Assembly (NCBI RefSeq): GCF_009870125.1
Contig: NC_046683.1
Coordinates: forward strand, 16,129,001 to 16,193,000
Length of the DNA stretch: 64,000 nucleotides
Source: Drosophila pseudoobscura
Taxonomy: Eukaryota; Arthropoda; Insecta; Diptera; Drosophilidae
Reading direction: 5' to 3'
Numbering within the stretch: position 1 is the first letter of the stretch; the number at the start of each line of letters is the position of its first letter. This document shows positions 11,601 to 25,393 of the stretch, one piece after another. Below the pieces are notes generated by a model. That model was not told where the DNA came from. It saw only the letters and a list, made by a program, of their open reading frames with translations, and ran no database searches. A program made the translations under genes and the position numbers.

Positions 11601-14600
11601 GTACGCCTGTCTGTCGCCGGTTGCCGAAGAATAAACTGTGGAGCAATGAGGAGAAGTTCAGATCGGAGCAAGAGTGTGCTTTATATGGTTAGATTCTCGT
11701 ATGACAAGGCCATATTCAATGCATTCTCTCCCTTGGTATATCTTTCCCATTTTCAGATATCCTTTGCCAATTTCAGTGTGAAGCCGCTACCACCGCCGCA
11801 CCGCTGTCTACCCCACAAGCCACAGCCGCAAAACCCCACTATAACCCACAGCCTTCCAGTGCCTTCTCTGTCCGTGTCTTTGTCTATATCTGTGACGTGA
11901 GCTCTTTGCTATTTTGATTTGGCATTTTTTTTACCCTTGGAGAAGGTAATATAATTTTCACTTATATAAAGAACCATCTTCAATGCCAAAAGTTTACTGA
12001 TTCTTGATCAACAGCAACAGTCGAATCTGAATCTGAATCAGATAACAATATCATATGACTGTTCTTGAAATGATTGGGAGAAAAACTCTTGTGTTCCTAA
12101 AGGTATCCGATCTCTGTGGCTGTGATTCTTTTCATAGCTCATCTGCGAGGGTGTGTAAGGTTTCGGTCACGAATAATTATAAATATCTCCTTTATTTTTT
12201 TCTCGTGCGGCTGCTTTTTAAATTTTACCTACAGGAATTTTTGCTGCCGCTGCTCCGTATGGATGTGCAACATGCATATGCAAATGCCTCGGCCTACATG
12301 TGTCGGTGTCTGTTACCGCTCCACTCCCACCACTTTCCACACCCGACAACCCACCCCCCAAGTCCCAGCCCCATCCGTGTCCCTGTCCAAACATATGGGA
12401 AACTTTTGCCAGCATGTTGCCTAGTTTTTTGCACTCATTTCTTTGGCAGCCCTCCGTGCCGTTCCAGTAGAAATTACAATAATGAAAATGTATTTGCAAA
12501 ACTCGCCTAATTAGTTGAATATGAGCCATGTTGGTATTCAAATATGCACACGAGGCTGTCAGAGAGGGACAGCTCTCCACAGCACAGTGGCAGTCAGAGG
12601 GCGGTGGCAGTCAGAGGGCGGTGCAAGTGCGGGTGTGGGTGGCAGAGTGCCACAGACAGCGGGCAGGAGGAGTGGGAGTGAAAGAAGCAGTTGCAGATGC
12701 AAACAGACATGCAAATATGGAATACAGACTAGCTTACATACCCTGAAAGATCGATCGTTCCTATGGCAGCCCAGGCATAAGTTAATTTTGTTGCTCTTTG
12801 GCTAAGCTAGTGGCTAGTATACAAAATATTTAGAAAAAGCTTTTTGGGTCTTCACAAGCAATAAAATATTTCGACCGGTCGGTGTGAATGCTTCCTCCTC
12901 TGTATGGAATTCGGAGTAGCCTCTGTAAGGATATCAAAAAGTTTGAAATGAAGCATGCAGTCTATTGCAGTTCCACTGCCTCCTTTCTCCATCAAAGATT
13001 TTAGTACATTTTTCCCTCACTTTCACATTCCGAAAGCGTGTCCAGGGCTCATTTCGTATATTTCTATTCAAAGGGAAGAAAAAGAAACCAAGAATGCTCA
13101 CCTTATTTTAATATATGTTGTACCTTCCTTACATCCATTTCAACATTCATTGCACTATGGTTTTTGGCATTTATTTTGCATACCTGTACGAATATTTTCC
13201 ATATTTACAACTTGATTTGCCTTTAAAGGCACAGCCATAACATATGTGCACTACTCATTTTCGGTAAGTTAAGTTTAATCAGCGGATGTGTATACAGTTT
13301 TCCAATCATAAAATAAACAAACAAAATTTAATTAAAAAATAAACTAAGTTTTTTTTTACGTACAAAGTACAAAAGTGCCAGTATTGCCACCAGTGGCAGG
13401 GGGTAACGAAAATAACATAATTACTAAGAAGCGCAATAAATTGCCACACAATGTGGCACAGACGTAACAGCTGAGGCAGCCACAGAGGGCAAAGGATCAA
13501 GTAGTACACCTTCTTTACTATTCCGCTAGCTTATATTTGTACTCACTATTTTGGGAAATTGAAAAATAAAATTAATTGCCTTCATCTTTTCTTATATCTA
13601 ATATATTCGCGGATCAAAAAACACTTCAACCAGTTCCGGGCAGATCAAAACAAAACTTCAAGTGCTAGGTTTGTGGACCCGAAGTGAGCCGAAGTTGAGA
13701 ACTCCCAGCCGAAGCTATCATCTGCCAGTGCCGAAGTGGCTTTGGGCTTGCTGAGTCGCTCCACAGAATCCAGTAACAAAATACACAGTTTTTGGCGAGG
13801 CTTAGTATAGAGTAATTTAAGACAGAAATGAACCAGTTTCCGACATTTAGCAATTAGTGTGTGTAATTCTGTTTGAAAGCTAGTCGGTTTCCCTGCAGGG
13901 TTGCGTTTCGATTGTTTATGAGAGATCTGGACAAAAGGCATACGGTGGCAAACCCAATTAGGTCTAAGTGCTCATTCACACTTTACCTTTGGTAGGGCAG
14001 AGTGTATAGTGGGAGGCAGGTGTTTGGGTTGTCGAGCGCATTGAACGCACCTGCTTCCCCTTGATTTTCCCTGGAAAACAAACAAAACATTTTGTACTTT
14101 ATTTACACTCTTTTTGGTTCTTCAGGGCAAACGCTTTGGCTCTCAGTTTTATGGTTTGGCATCAGGCAGCAGGTGTGAGAGAGAGCATAAATTTGTAGCA
14201 GGGTAAATTTATCGTAATTGCTGAGCGAGTGTGGGGAAAGTGGGTGGCGAAGATAAAAATGTCTGTCAAAAATAGGCAAACACATCATCGAGAGACAGAG
14301 AGAGAATTCGTCAAGCCACATTTACCCAGATTACTACATTAGTGGGGTTCACGGGGCGTGGAAACATGGCAAAAAACACCCATCTAGAGAGGAATAGAGA
14401 GGGGGAGAAAGTTGGATAGATAGATCGACTGACACACACAGACACACACACGCACACATCATAATCACAACACAATCAAATGACAATCAAAGCCGCAAAC
14501 AGACAAACGGCATACTAAGGCAGTGCCACCCCCAGTGTCCCAGTGTCCCAGTGCCCACGCGTCTGTAAGTGATATGCGTAGGGGTGAAGGGGAAGAGCAG

Positions 14601-17084
14601 CGTAGAGTGGAGGAGGAGGATGCGGTGTGTGGTGCGTGGTGCGTGGTGCGTCTGGTGAAATTGTGGGTGGCATACTCTGGCCCACATGTGGGCTCCCCTT
14701 AATGACGATTAACTGCTGAGCCGCAATTAACTGTGAACAGGCGGAAATACGGTGAATGACAGCTGAAGAAATGGCAGCAAGCTAGAGAGAGCGAGAGGTT
14801 GCTATAAATGGGTGGAACCGGAAGCAAAAGATGGGGTCACCGGAAACCGTCGGTAACGTGCCCCCAGGGCATACACTTCCCTACAAATGAATGGATTCAA
14901 GGCAAGGGAAATGAGTATTATGAATAAAGCAACCCATGAATGAACCACACAGAAATCGCGATGGATTAAAGGCAAAAGAGTCACAGAATAAATTTATGAC
15001 TGGCTCTTAAATGGAATAGAAAACACGAAATTAAGAACAAATTTTATTACTATATATTCTCTAACAATCGATGCGAAAGCCAATCAAATAGACCACGTCC
15101 TAGTCCATCGGTTTTAATTATTGGCGAATTTGTGAAATAATTTCATATTTCAATACTCATAAAAGAAAAAAATGATGTTTTAATAATACTAATACTAGTG
15201 CGGCAATAAGTCACCAAGAGTGGATGTTTTTGTCCTGACAATAAATACCGAAAAACATTCGTGTGAACACTCAAAAATGACATCCACTCCAGTCAATCCA
15301 CTTATTATCATTGAACTAATCAAATGCATTCCGAATGTCGAATGAATCGGTGAGACACTTAGGCAATCATCTAATCACTAGAATCTGGAATATTTATTCG
15401 CCTACTCTTAAAGATGGTGTAACTAATTGTTCGCTTAGCTAGATGCATATTTTGTATATATTTTTTATATATAGTTCATATATCCCTCAGTTTTAAAAAC
15501 TTGTCTTTTACCATCATTTATTTTCCACATAATTGCTTCATTCTGGTATAATTTAGAATCCTCAATTTGTGATAAATGGCGAAAATCATTTATGGACCCA
15601 ATAGTGAAACAATTGGTCTGGAAAGGTAATGAATGCATCTGCCACGGAACAAGAAACTATTTTCCTATTCACTTACAAGGACATATGTATGAATGTATGT
15701 AGTCGTAAACCAAAATAATTGAAGCAAAGTAAATGAATGATTCATAAATGATTTCTTACACCAATGTCTGGACGTCTGGAGAGTGAGAGAAATGTATTAA
15801 TAAGGAAAATGGAGCATATGCTGGAGCAGATGTCTTGGAGTGTGCGAGTGCGAGTGCGAGGGAGGACATACGATATGAATGAGTGCCGACAAAAGCAAAC
15901 AAATGCGCAAATAAATCGAGGTGAATGGAGGCGGGGCACAGGACAGCTGAGGATGATTATGATGGCGCCCACCTAGACACGCACTTGGCCCATCCAAAAG
16001 TCAAATGTTGGATGACAATTGCAGCGCATATCCGCTTCCGGGCCCGGCTCCTTCTCCTGCTTCTGCTCCACCCCTGCACACCGAGAGAGGACAGAGGCAG
16101 CCACATCAATTTGGAAGCGTGCACATTTATCCTAATCACACACACAAAAGCAGCCCCCCCACTCGCACACACACGCCAAGAGCTTATTTATGTGCCCAAG
16201 TTCTTTTTGACATTGTTCTTTTATTATTTTAGTCGTTGTCTCTCCCTCTCCGTCTCCTGTGCTGCCCCTCCATGGGGCGACGGCAACGCTGCTCATTTTT
16301 GTCGCAATTTAGCTAAAAGCGTCGTCTAAGAGGAAGTCGTTTTATATTCCCCTATATACCCGCGCCATTCCCGCCTTTTCCTTTAATCTTGTTCCTGGCT
16401 GGTTTTTCCTTTTCACATTTTCTCTCAAAGAAGAAGTACAGAAATATAAAGAGAATTGTTTGGGGAAAGCGAAGGGGAAGTGGAAGTGGAGATTTAGATA
16501 GGTGGAGGCCCTTCTTGCTTGGATATATCTCCGCGTTTCCATGTACCTTGTGGTCTGGTCTTCTTGTTTAGATGATATTCTACACCCAAATAGGACTAGC
16601 GATCTATACAGATACGTCTGTATAGGAATCTTCCCGGATCTGCCAGAAAATAGTTTTTTTGAATGTCCAATTGTTTCACTTTCTCAGAAACACTTTTTCC
16701 AACATTCTTTGCGTTACTGCTTCGCCTTCAAAACTTTTTAGATCCCGAAAGTGGCTCCATACAAACCCCGCTGAAAATAAAAAATAAAAAACATTCTCTA
16801 CTAGGTTTCATCTGGGGGTGTGCTTGACACATGTCGCCCCAGGTGGAGTGCTGCAGAGGGGCAGACAACTGTTGCTGCCTGGGTATACGCATATATACAT
16901 ACTATATACATATGTACTTTATAGCTCTCTTGTCGCGTCGGCCGGAAATGGCGTCAATGTCAACGTCGACGCCAAAATTTTGCTGTCATATAGATGTCTA
17001 TGTGTGGGTGCGTGTTGTCATGTGCGTGTGTGGTTGACAGCAGCACGTTTGCGTCTATGGTTGGCTATGTCCCTGTCCCAGTTA

Positions 17085-17131
17085 CAGTCGCAGTCTCAGT
17101 CCCAGTCCCAGTCCCAGTCCCTGTACCAGTA
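17085..17131. repeat. CAGTCC hexamer array
   Basis: Imperfect tandem hexamers of the form CAGTCC/CAGTCT, about eight units. Related arrays occur at 20459-20524, around 25037-25075 and at 46178-46207. Confidence 0.8.
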
Positions 17132-20100
17132 ACATCTCCAGTTGCCGAGCCACAGTTCGCCATTCGGTGGGCCTGGCTCTCTGCTGAAGTTGATGGGACT
17201 GCTGTTGCTTCACGTGCTCGTTTACAGTCATTTATCATAAAAATATTTTTGCACTCTCATTTTTATAAACTGTATTGTTTCACACCCCCGGCCATAAGAG
17301 CCCGGGAACAGGGCGCAGGGGGTACCAGCTGGAGGATTGTGGCGCTTCGAGTCGACATTTTTATGAAGCTAATTTGATGTTGTCATTCTTCATTCCTCAT
17401 TTTTGTAGCGCCATTTTCGTTTTTACAGCTCGTGTGTGTCTCACTCACTCGCACTCCCTTCGCATTCGATGAGGCCTGGAGCAGTCAATTCACGAAGGAA
17501 CTGGAGCTGGAATGGAAACTAAAAGTATGTACGGGCCCATATGGAATGCTGTTGTTGGCAATGTGTCCATAAAGCTACACCTAACGGCCGGGCACTGAAA
17601 CTTAACGAGGCTCGTCGCACAACTTTTAACGGATCTGCCACTCTCGACTTTTGGTCGGAACTGCGAAGGGCACACAGGAAATGACGAGCAAAGCAAATTA
17701 TATTTAAACAAGCAGTGCAAAAAAGGAAAAGGAACGAAAAGGATGCGAAAAGCAAAGAACGAGACAAAAGCAGAAGGAAACTGAAGAAAGAATGTGAGAT
17801 GGGTAAGGACAACGCTCAAGATCGTACATACAGGATTATCCTGCCGTATAACGACTTCTGTGATATCGCACTGAATCAAGATTTCCCTCTTTCGCTCCCA
17901 CAAAGAACGAAATCAAAACACAAAATCATAGAAAATGATCATATCTAAAAGATTTCGTTTAGATCGGATCATTATTTTAGCTCATTTTCTGTCTCTCTCT
18001 CTCACACACGCTCTTCGTCGTACAATGTGTGCGCCCTCTGGCGGAGGAGAGCCTTATTCAGCATCGTCCTTTTGTGAGCCTAGTGCTTGTTTTGCTTCTC
18101 ATATGTGGGGAAAAATATCAGAAAATGGAAGAAAAGAAAACGTAACGACGATGCTGTACTCTTTGCATACTGTTTTGTCTTAAATTCAAGAGCATGATTC
18201 CACGTTTCTTAGTGAAGATATTTTGGAATCCTTCTAATGTTAATGGGCGTTTGGTCAGGGGAATCTCTTCTGCTGTGGGGCCGTTCTAATATAGGAAATA
18301 TGTTGGGGAATGCATCATCTTGCCTCTAGAGCAAGTGTCACGCCCTCGGAGACATAATAGTAATTGAATTTCCATGTGTGTGAAAATTAAAATCGGAGAA
18401 ATATCAAGAAAAATCAAGAAAAACCAGGTTTCCATTCTCCCATTAAAAATGATGCGTGAGATGCGTGTCCTACCATAGGACGTAATTATTTATTTGTATT
18501 TCCTTCAAAAAGAAAATCAACGAAAATGAACTTTGATACTAAACAAATCCAAATTACATTCTGAATGCAATCTACATATGACTTGTGGGCCCAGCCGATC
18601 AACCCCATTTAATAAACGCACTTTGAACTAAAGTTTAATCGTCTTCCCTTCGAAGGGAACAAAATGGAAAGAATACGCACAAATATCCTGGAGAAGCAAA
18701 CAAGATAGAGAGAAAGAGCTTTGGCCAAAAAGTCGACCCTAAATAGAAACAAATCTATGAGCTGAACAGAGTGAATCCAAAGAGGAAACGGAAGTTGGAG
18801 CTTGCGTGCCGCAGCTATTAGCTTTTGCCCATGTGTTTGCGAATGGCTTGGCTTTCTCTCTCTTCTTGTAGCCCTCACGTTGGCTCTTTGATGCGGTCAG
18901 TTCGGGACCGAACCGGCCTGGGGTTGGAGATGACTTGCCCACCGCAAATTAAAGTGCACAAAATGCTAAACTTCTCTGTAAAATATTTACGAGACAGCCA
19001 GCGGAAACGGGGTAAGGTACGAGTACAGTTTTACCGTTTGAAAAATAGCTTTGTTCCAATAACAGAAGCCCCAACGCGTTGAGAATGTGAGCGTGAGGGA
19101 GAGGGTGAGGCTGGCCAAGGGATACTCTGCGGCTTCAGTCGCCTCTCGCCTCCTATTTAAGGATAACACTTCGAAAAATTGCAACCGCCTGCATTGGAAG
19201 CTAAGCAACGAAGAGAAAATTCTTTGGGAGTCAGTGTAGAACCCTTTCGGGACTTTTCCAGCAGCCCTGCTCGTCCGCGTCCGTCGGCAAAACTCCAGCA
19301 AGTCAAGTCTTGAGAAAATGTGCGGTTTTTGTGGCCTTCGCTGGAGAAATCTAATTAAACAAATAACAAAAGCTAAACTCAACCTCAGCTTCGGCTTCAG
19401 TTTTAGCTTCAGCCTCAGCCTCAGCTAGAGAGAAAGCAGAGTTTCTAGCAGGCAATTGCCGTTGCATTCTAAAGGCTATTAATAATAAGTTTTGGTTGAC
19501 TATACACGCAAAACTTGAAGCTCGGCTCGTCTTGGCTCCGAAGCCAAAATAATTCCAATCTATGAAAACTTTTGGCATGCGGTCAATAAAATTTACCAAT
19601 GGGATTGTATGGCTTTTCGTATGATAATAATATTGACTTTATTGGAGAGCATCCCAAGTGATGGTAAGAGATGATAAGTGGATTTGTAATGGCCTAGAAT
19701 CCGTTGCAACAGCTGTAAAGTATATCAAGAAAGGTTTATTCGCTATTAAAACATAGAAAAATATATCCTCCATTTACTTCTACATGATTTTCAGCATTGG
19801 TACATCCAATATCCGTTGGTTGTGTTCATGAAACTAGAGATTTATGTAGGGTGCGAAAATCTGCCCTTGTAGCCGTTCTCCGCCTCAAGTTTTGCACTGC
19901 CAACGACCGACCCTATGGAGTAATTATAACATGTCCTAATTGAATTTCGTTTCACTTTAAAGCCCTCCCCTCGTTGCGGTCTCCGTCGCGTTGGGTGCGA
20001 CAGAGGTTAACCAATCTTGGCATTATTAAATTATCCCTTAGACACCGCAATCACACTACCCTCTTCGTTATTACGAGCTTTGCTCTGGCCTTTTGCCATT

Positions 20101-20458
20101 TTTCAGTGGGTGGCAGGCGACGCTTTTTGTCATTAATCTTCTTTGACGCGCTTAAATCACATGAATAACAAATTAGATGGCATATTAGTACGTGGCTTAT
20201 ATAATGTTCCTACCAGCCCTCGCCTCCCCTATCCTCGACGCCCGTGTACCGGCATCCTTTGTAATATTTTTTAAATGTGACAAAATGTCAAATGTTATGT
20301 AAAAAAAAGAAAGCGAATGCAGAATGAAGAATGAAAGCGGAAAATGGGAGTGAAAATTAAATAACAAAAGGCTTTTCCCTCCCCTTTGAGGCTGCGACTG
20401 CGGCCCTATGTATTTTTGCATAATTCATTGCCTTGTCTGACGATGCGTATACTTTATT

Positions 20459-20524
20459 TGTCCCTGTCCCTGTCCCTGGCCCTGTCCCTGTCCCCGTCCC
20501 CGTCCAAGTCCCAGTCCCAGTCCC
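20459..20524. repeat. CTGTCC/CAGTCC hexamer array
   Basis: About eleven imperfect hexamers shifting from CTGTCC to CCGTCC to CAGTCC, which indicates slippage and drift within one array. Confidence 0.8.
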
Positions 20525-23500
20525 TTTTCCATCCTCTGATGCCTCCGCTTTGTGCCGTCAGTTTTCTAATTAGCTACGCATTTTCATTGTCGTTACACTC
20601 CTTTCATATGTATATTTACTCACACCCCCTATTATGTATTTATTATCCCACTCTTTTTATATTCCTTTAATGCAATTTAATTATTTTATTTTGTGTTTAT
20701 GTCAAGTGCGGAGACAGAGACAGAGACAGAGACATGCTTCAACAGCGAGAAAGAGAGGGCTTTGGCATTGACTTTAGCTTCTCGACTCTCTGGCATGTGG
20801 CATGTCCGCTTGATAAATTGTATGCATTTTTAATTCAATTATGTTGCAACAGGCAACAAATGTCAGAAGCTGCTTATGATGTTCACAGAGCAGATGTCTC
20901 CCGCATACAATCCCCACACAGTCTGACAGAACTAATTAAAATATGGAATGCAAATGCGGAATGAAAGGTGCAGCCTCGTAAATTTGCAAGCCTAAAAAAC
21001 TTAAGCATCGCCAAAAGATTTTCCTTTTCCATCGTGTACTTTTATGCCCCTAAAATGTTTCAATTAAAGTTCATGAATATCCTTCCGAGAGCCATGAGGA
21101 GAACGTCAAGTTTACTTATTCAATCCTGGTGTACATTAAGCTATTACTTGCCATCAAATTATCCAATGAGGGTGCTTCGTCCAAGGCCAGAGCCTTCCAA
21201 TGCGTCCAAATGCATGTCTACGAATTCCTTTATACTGATAATGTTTTCAAAACTCAAACAAACCATAGACGTATCCATTGACTCAGTCGAAAGTACGTTG
21301 AATAGATGAAGTCGGTAGTATCTTTGATTCTTATTTTCGTTTGGATGTTCGCAAGTTACTCCACAGAGAGTGGGTTCTGATGGATCTGTCTTCTGGTCCA
21401 TTGGGAAGGTGGCGCCCATGTGAGCGCCAATTTAAAGTCAAATTGTCCCCAAACTCCTGCCGTTACAAATAGTGTTATACATAGGGAATAACAACACAAT
21501 AATGAGTATGCAAATAGGTCAAGTACAATGGTGAGCATTCGAATAGGGACAGTGGGAGTTGAATACTTATCAAGCGTTCAAGGGAGCTCTGTTCTCCTGT
21601 TTAGCTCCGGGAGATGGCAGATAGGACTGCTTTAGCAGTGGACATTGCACAGATTTTGTTGCCGCATCGAACTCCGTCCGGCCATAAAGCAGCGCAACTG
21701 TTGCACACATGAGCAAAAAGCCCAGGGACACCAGAAGGTGGGAAGCCACTCGGCGGGAACTATTCAGGAGGCAACAATTCAGGAAGATTCACTTGTGGGA
21801 GTGCCAGTCGGGCCTGTTGCCACATAAACAGAACATTTTATTAGATTACACTCTCGCCGGATCCTACATATTGGGAGAAAAGTTATCATGGCAGCGAGAC
21901 TGCATCGTTATGGGGGGTCGTGGATCGGAGTCAGAGTGCAAAATTTTTATGGCTCCCAGCGGATGTTTTGATACGTTTTTATGAGACGCGCGCGTGCTGT
22001 AAGCAATGGCGACTTCCGCCCGGCCTAGGCTCGACCTATTCCTGACTCGCTGACTGGCTGACTGACTGACTGCCCGACTGGCACTGCCTTATCGCACTGT
22101 TGAGCACTTGGTTGATGTTCTTTAATAGAAAAATATATTGTGTCTTCTGGTTTTATTGCATTGCCACCGACTAGGACAAGATTGAAGCGATTGCCATGAA
22201 GTCCACATTGGTTTCACAGCCAACCCTATCCCTATTCCGGGTCTTGTCTTTGCATAAACAAATTCATCAGCGCCGGCAACGAAATGGATGGCATAAAAAT
22301 TTGAGCTGAGAACTGACAAGATGAGAACGGTTTGGGCAGCTCATTCGGAAGGACCTGAAAAACTAAAGAATAAATGGAAAGGTTGGAGCTCGAATGACAA
22401 CTGCAATTCACTATTCCCTACGTAATCCTTTGTGATTAGAAAACCCGATACTTCACATATCTGATATGTAATCCTAAAATTTTGGAAGAACCCCAACCCT
22501 TGTACATTTTCCAATCGAAACACAAAAATAAATCTCTGCAGTCTTATGAAACTTTTTTGGGAATTGATATTTCCACCAGTTAGAAGATAAACTTGAGTAG
22601 ATATCTGCTTACCCTAAGATCTCAGGAACATTGCTAAAGGAACCCGTCTAAGCAGACAAAAAAAAAATGTCTAATTCAACTTAACTCTGCCATAAATCTC
22701 AACCTCGATGTCTGACAAACGCTTAACTCCATCAGCTATTCCCGGTTCATCCGTTTCATCCGCTCCATCCACACCCAAGATTGGGGGCACTTCAGCAGTC
22801 ATTTGGCTTGAAGTTGTTGGACTAACTAACTATGTGACCCGAACCCATAACACATTCCTCTCTTTAAAAGTTGCTCAAACTTTGGCTCAAGCCCTCCTAC
22901 ATTATCCTCAGGGCCTCCGTCCACATCCACATCCAGCCCCCTGCCACCCTGTTAACTGCCACTTTATCCATGGAGCATACTTTTCGGGCATGGCAAATGG
23001 CAGCGCTGATTTACTTTGCAATTACAGCCAACTGAGTGGGGCCGCCACTGCCTCTGCCGCTGCCGCTGCCGCACGGACGCCAAAGGAGTAGACGGCGGTG
23101 CCATTCAAGGAGTGGGGCGGGGCGATGGGGTTAAGGCAATGAACTAGAAAGCTGTCTGATTAGCGTGCAGCTCGGAAAAGTTTCTCCACTCACACTCACA
23201 CAACCCCCACATCCGCATACCCGTACACAGATTTATTGAGCCCACTGTCCGCGTCAATAATTTGCATGGGTTAAGAGTGCAAAGAGAGAGCGGGCACGGG
23301 TAAGGCGGGGGAAACACAGATTCAAGCAGGGGTTAAGTCAACCTCATTCTCACTCTGACTGAACCCCCCTCCCCTCCCCTCCCCCCGCCCTCGTGCCTGA
23401 CATCCTGTGTCAATGGCCAAAGCCTCACCTGTATGCGTCTGTGTGCCTCTGTGTCTGTGTCTCTGTGTTTCTGTGTGTGAGAGAGATTGCAAAAGCGTGT

Positions 23501-23976
23501 TAAAAAAAACTTTTTACGTTTTTTTACCCTAGCTACTTCTTGGCTTTTTTCATACTACCCAAACACACAACGACCACAAAGGGTATACTAGTTTTGATCG
23601 AAGAAATGTCACGGACTGGAGAAATCGATGGAAAGACTTGGGGGAAAAAATACCAGTCTGTCCTTTCCACAAAAAACTACAGGTCTCTAAAATTGGTGGT
23701 AAAATTCGTATATATTTATGAAATGATGTACCTGAATGTTGTTTCCCTTATCTGTTCCTTTGTTCTTTCACCACTTTAAACCGTACAATCCATACACAGA
23801 TGAAGATCTTGAAGAGACTTGTAGGCAAAGAGTATCTCCTGGTCATTCGGTTTTTCACATTTTTTGTTCTAGTCTGCAAGCTGCAACGCGCGGCGGCAAC
23901 AATAACAAGTCCAGTTCCAGCAGCGACAACAGAGTGACAATAAATTGTTAAGTGTAAAAAGTTTATAGCATTCGAC

Positions 23977-24242
23977 TGAGTGAGTGATGGCAGAGCGGCT
24001 GGGCATGAAGTGGAGGCCCCACCGCCACCCATCCACCCCCCAGCTTTGCCCTATGCCATCCTTAGAGCTTAGCGAAAAGTTAAAGATGGATTTAGGGTTT
24101 GGTTCTTGGGTTCTTCGAACAACAAACAGAGCAGCAACAAGCAGTGGCAAACCCGCTCTGAGCTGCACTCAAACAGGCGAAGCCCCAAAAGTGTAAGCCC
24201 CAAGATGAGTGCGAGAGTGCAGCGCCAATGAGTGAATGAGTG
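23977..24242. promoter_or_regulatory. Cluster of TGAGTG (Zeste-type) sites upstream of white
   Basis: Exact TGAGTG hexamers occur at 23977-23982, 23981-23986, 24206-24211, 24229-24234 and 24237-24242, with a near match at 24214-24219. They lie 1.15-1.4 kb before the white start codon. In D. melanogaster, Zeste protein binds clustered (T/C/G)GAG(T/C)G sites about 1 kb upstream of white and mediates pairing-sensitive repression and the zeste-white interaction. The motif, its clustering and its distance are seen or known. That these particular sites act on this white gene is inference. Confidence 0.6.
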
Positions 24243-25393
24243 CCACATGGGGAGAGACATTGCCCAGACATTGTTGTCTGGTCTCGATCCACGTTGACAA
24301 AGAAAACATCAGAGTTCCCAGAACAGAAACGAACAGAAACAAACACGCCCTTTTGTGGGCATTTATTTGAATATTGAGTTTTAATCTCAAATGTGGCACA
24401 TTTTCAAAACATATTTTGGTTGGCGGAGAAGGAGAAGAACAGGCAATAAATTACCTATGCCATAATTGATTGATATGATTATATATTTAAAATCAAGAAA
24501 AATATGACTACTTCAATATAGTTCAATATAGTCCCCCTCCAAGAAGAGTTATCTGCAGTGGTTCTACAAATCTCAAGTCAACTTCCTCTTTCATCACATT
24601 CAAAAATTTATTGACAGAGTGGTTGAATGTTGTCCGTCACGTCACCACTGGCCCTGTCAGTGTCCTGGTCCTGGTCCTGGTCCTGCCCAGCCACCTGATG
24701 GCTGATGATGAAGATTGATAATGTCCGGGCCCAGAGATGATGAGGTGCTAACGATGGCGACAACGACTGAGGGCAGGCGCGTCAACAGGCGTTTGATAAA
24801 TCATGCATGCCAAGTACAGTGCAAGCCCTCGCACCACCAAGTAAGAACAAACAGATTAAAGAGAAAACAAGGAGGAGCAGAAACTCAAAAAAGAAAATAG
24901 TAATAAAAAATAAAAAGGAATAAGATGGCGATAAGAAGAGATGATGCAGCAGTACCACCCTCTACCTACCTCTTGCTCGCTCTAATCAGCCTTCAAATAG
25001 AACCATAGCCGAAGCGCTCAAGTTTTTATCTCTGCCAGACCCAGACCCAGTCCCCCGGTCCCAGTCGCAATCCCAGAGCCCCGGGCCACTCAAACACTCA
25101 TTTCCACTCGCCAAGAGTCAAGCCAAGAGTCAAAGTTGTTGCTGTTGCTGTCGCTGTCGCTGTCACTGTCGCTGCCACTGTCGCTGTTGTCGCCTTAACC
25201 AACGTCAATGTCCGCCTTCAGTTGCATTTTGCCAGCGGTTTCGTGACAAAGCTCCACGCGGTTTGCACCACTCCCGTAGCCACATTTTCCGCACAAACAT
25301 AAGTAGTTTTGTTTGTTTTGTTTTTTTGTTTTTTTTTTGAGTGAGTGATCGATCAAGGAAATTAACTATTAAGCAGAACCCATACTAAAGAAG
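24243..25393 (+). promoter_or_regulatory. White proximal upstream region and 5' leader
   Basis: Non-coding DNA directly before the white start codon. It holds more Zeste-type motifs: CACTCA at 25087-25092 and 25095-25100, CACTCG at 25105-25110, and two overlapping TGAGTG copies at 25338-25347, only about 50 bases before the ATG. It also has repetitive CTGTCG/CTGTCA trinucleotide-type runs (25141-25195), CAGTCC-like hexamers (25037-25075) and a T-rich tract (25308-25338). I could not identify a TATA box, and the transcription start is not fixed by the sequence. Confidence 0.5.

Larger units (their letters stand above)
8636..23960. other. Long spacer upstream of white, no supported gene
   Basis: About 15 kb without a frame I can assign. 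Several open frames of 80-160 codons exist (for instance near 11421-11900, 12055-12510 and 22708-23091), but they are low in complexity, lack domains and overlap equally open antisense frames. Simple-sequence runs are common: GCTCCT near 9627-9650, CAGTCC-type hexamers at 17085-17131 and 20459-20524, GT/GA stretches near 23440-23490. The region probably holds regulatory DNA. I see no RNA gene. Confidence 0.55.

Noticed and set aside
21159-21419. A minus-strand 86-codon frame considered as a gene fragment
   Set aside because: No family recognised, no exon structure and no repeat partner in the window.
22708-23091. A 127-codon plus-strand frame starting MSDKRLTPSAIPGSS
   Set aside because: Simple Ser/Pro/Ala-rich composition, ends in an alanine run from CTGCCG repeats, no domain, and no splice context.
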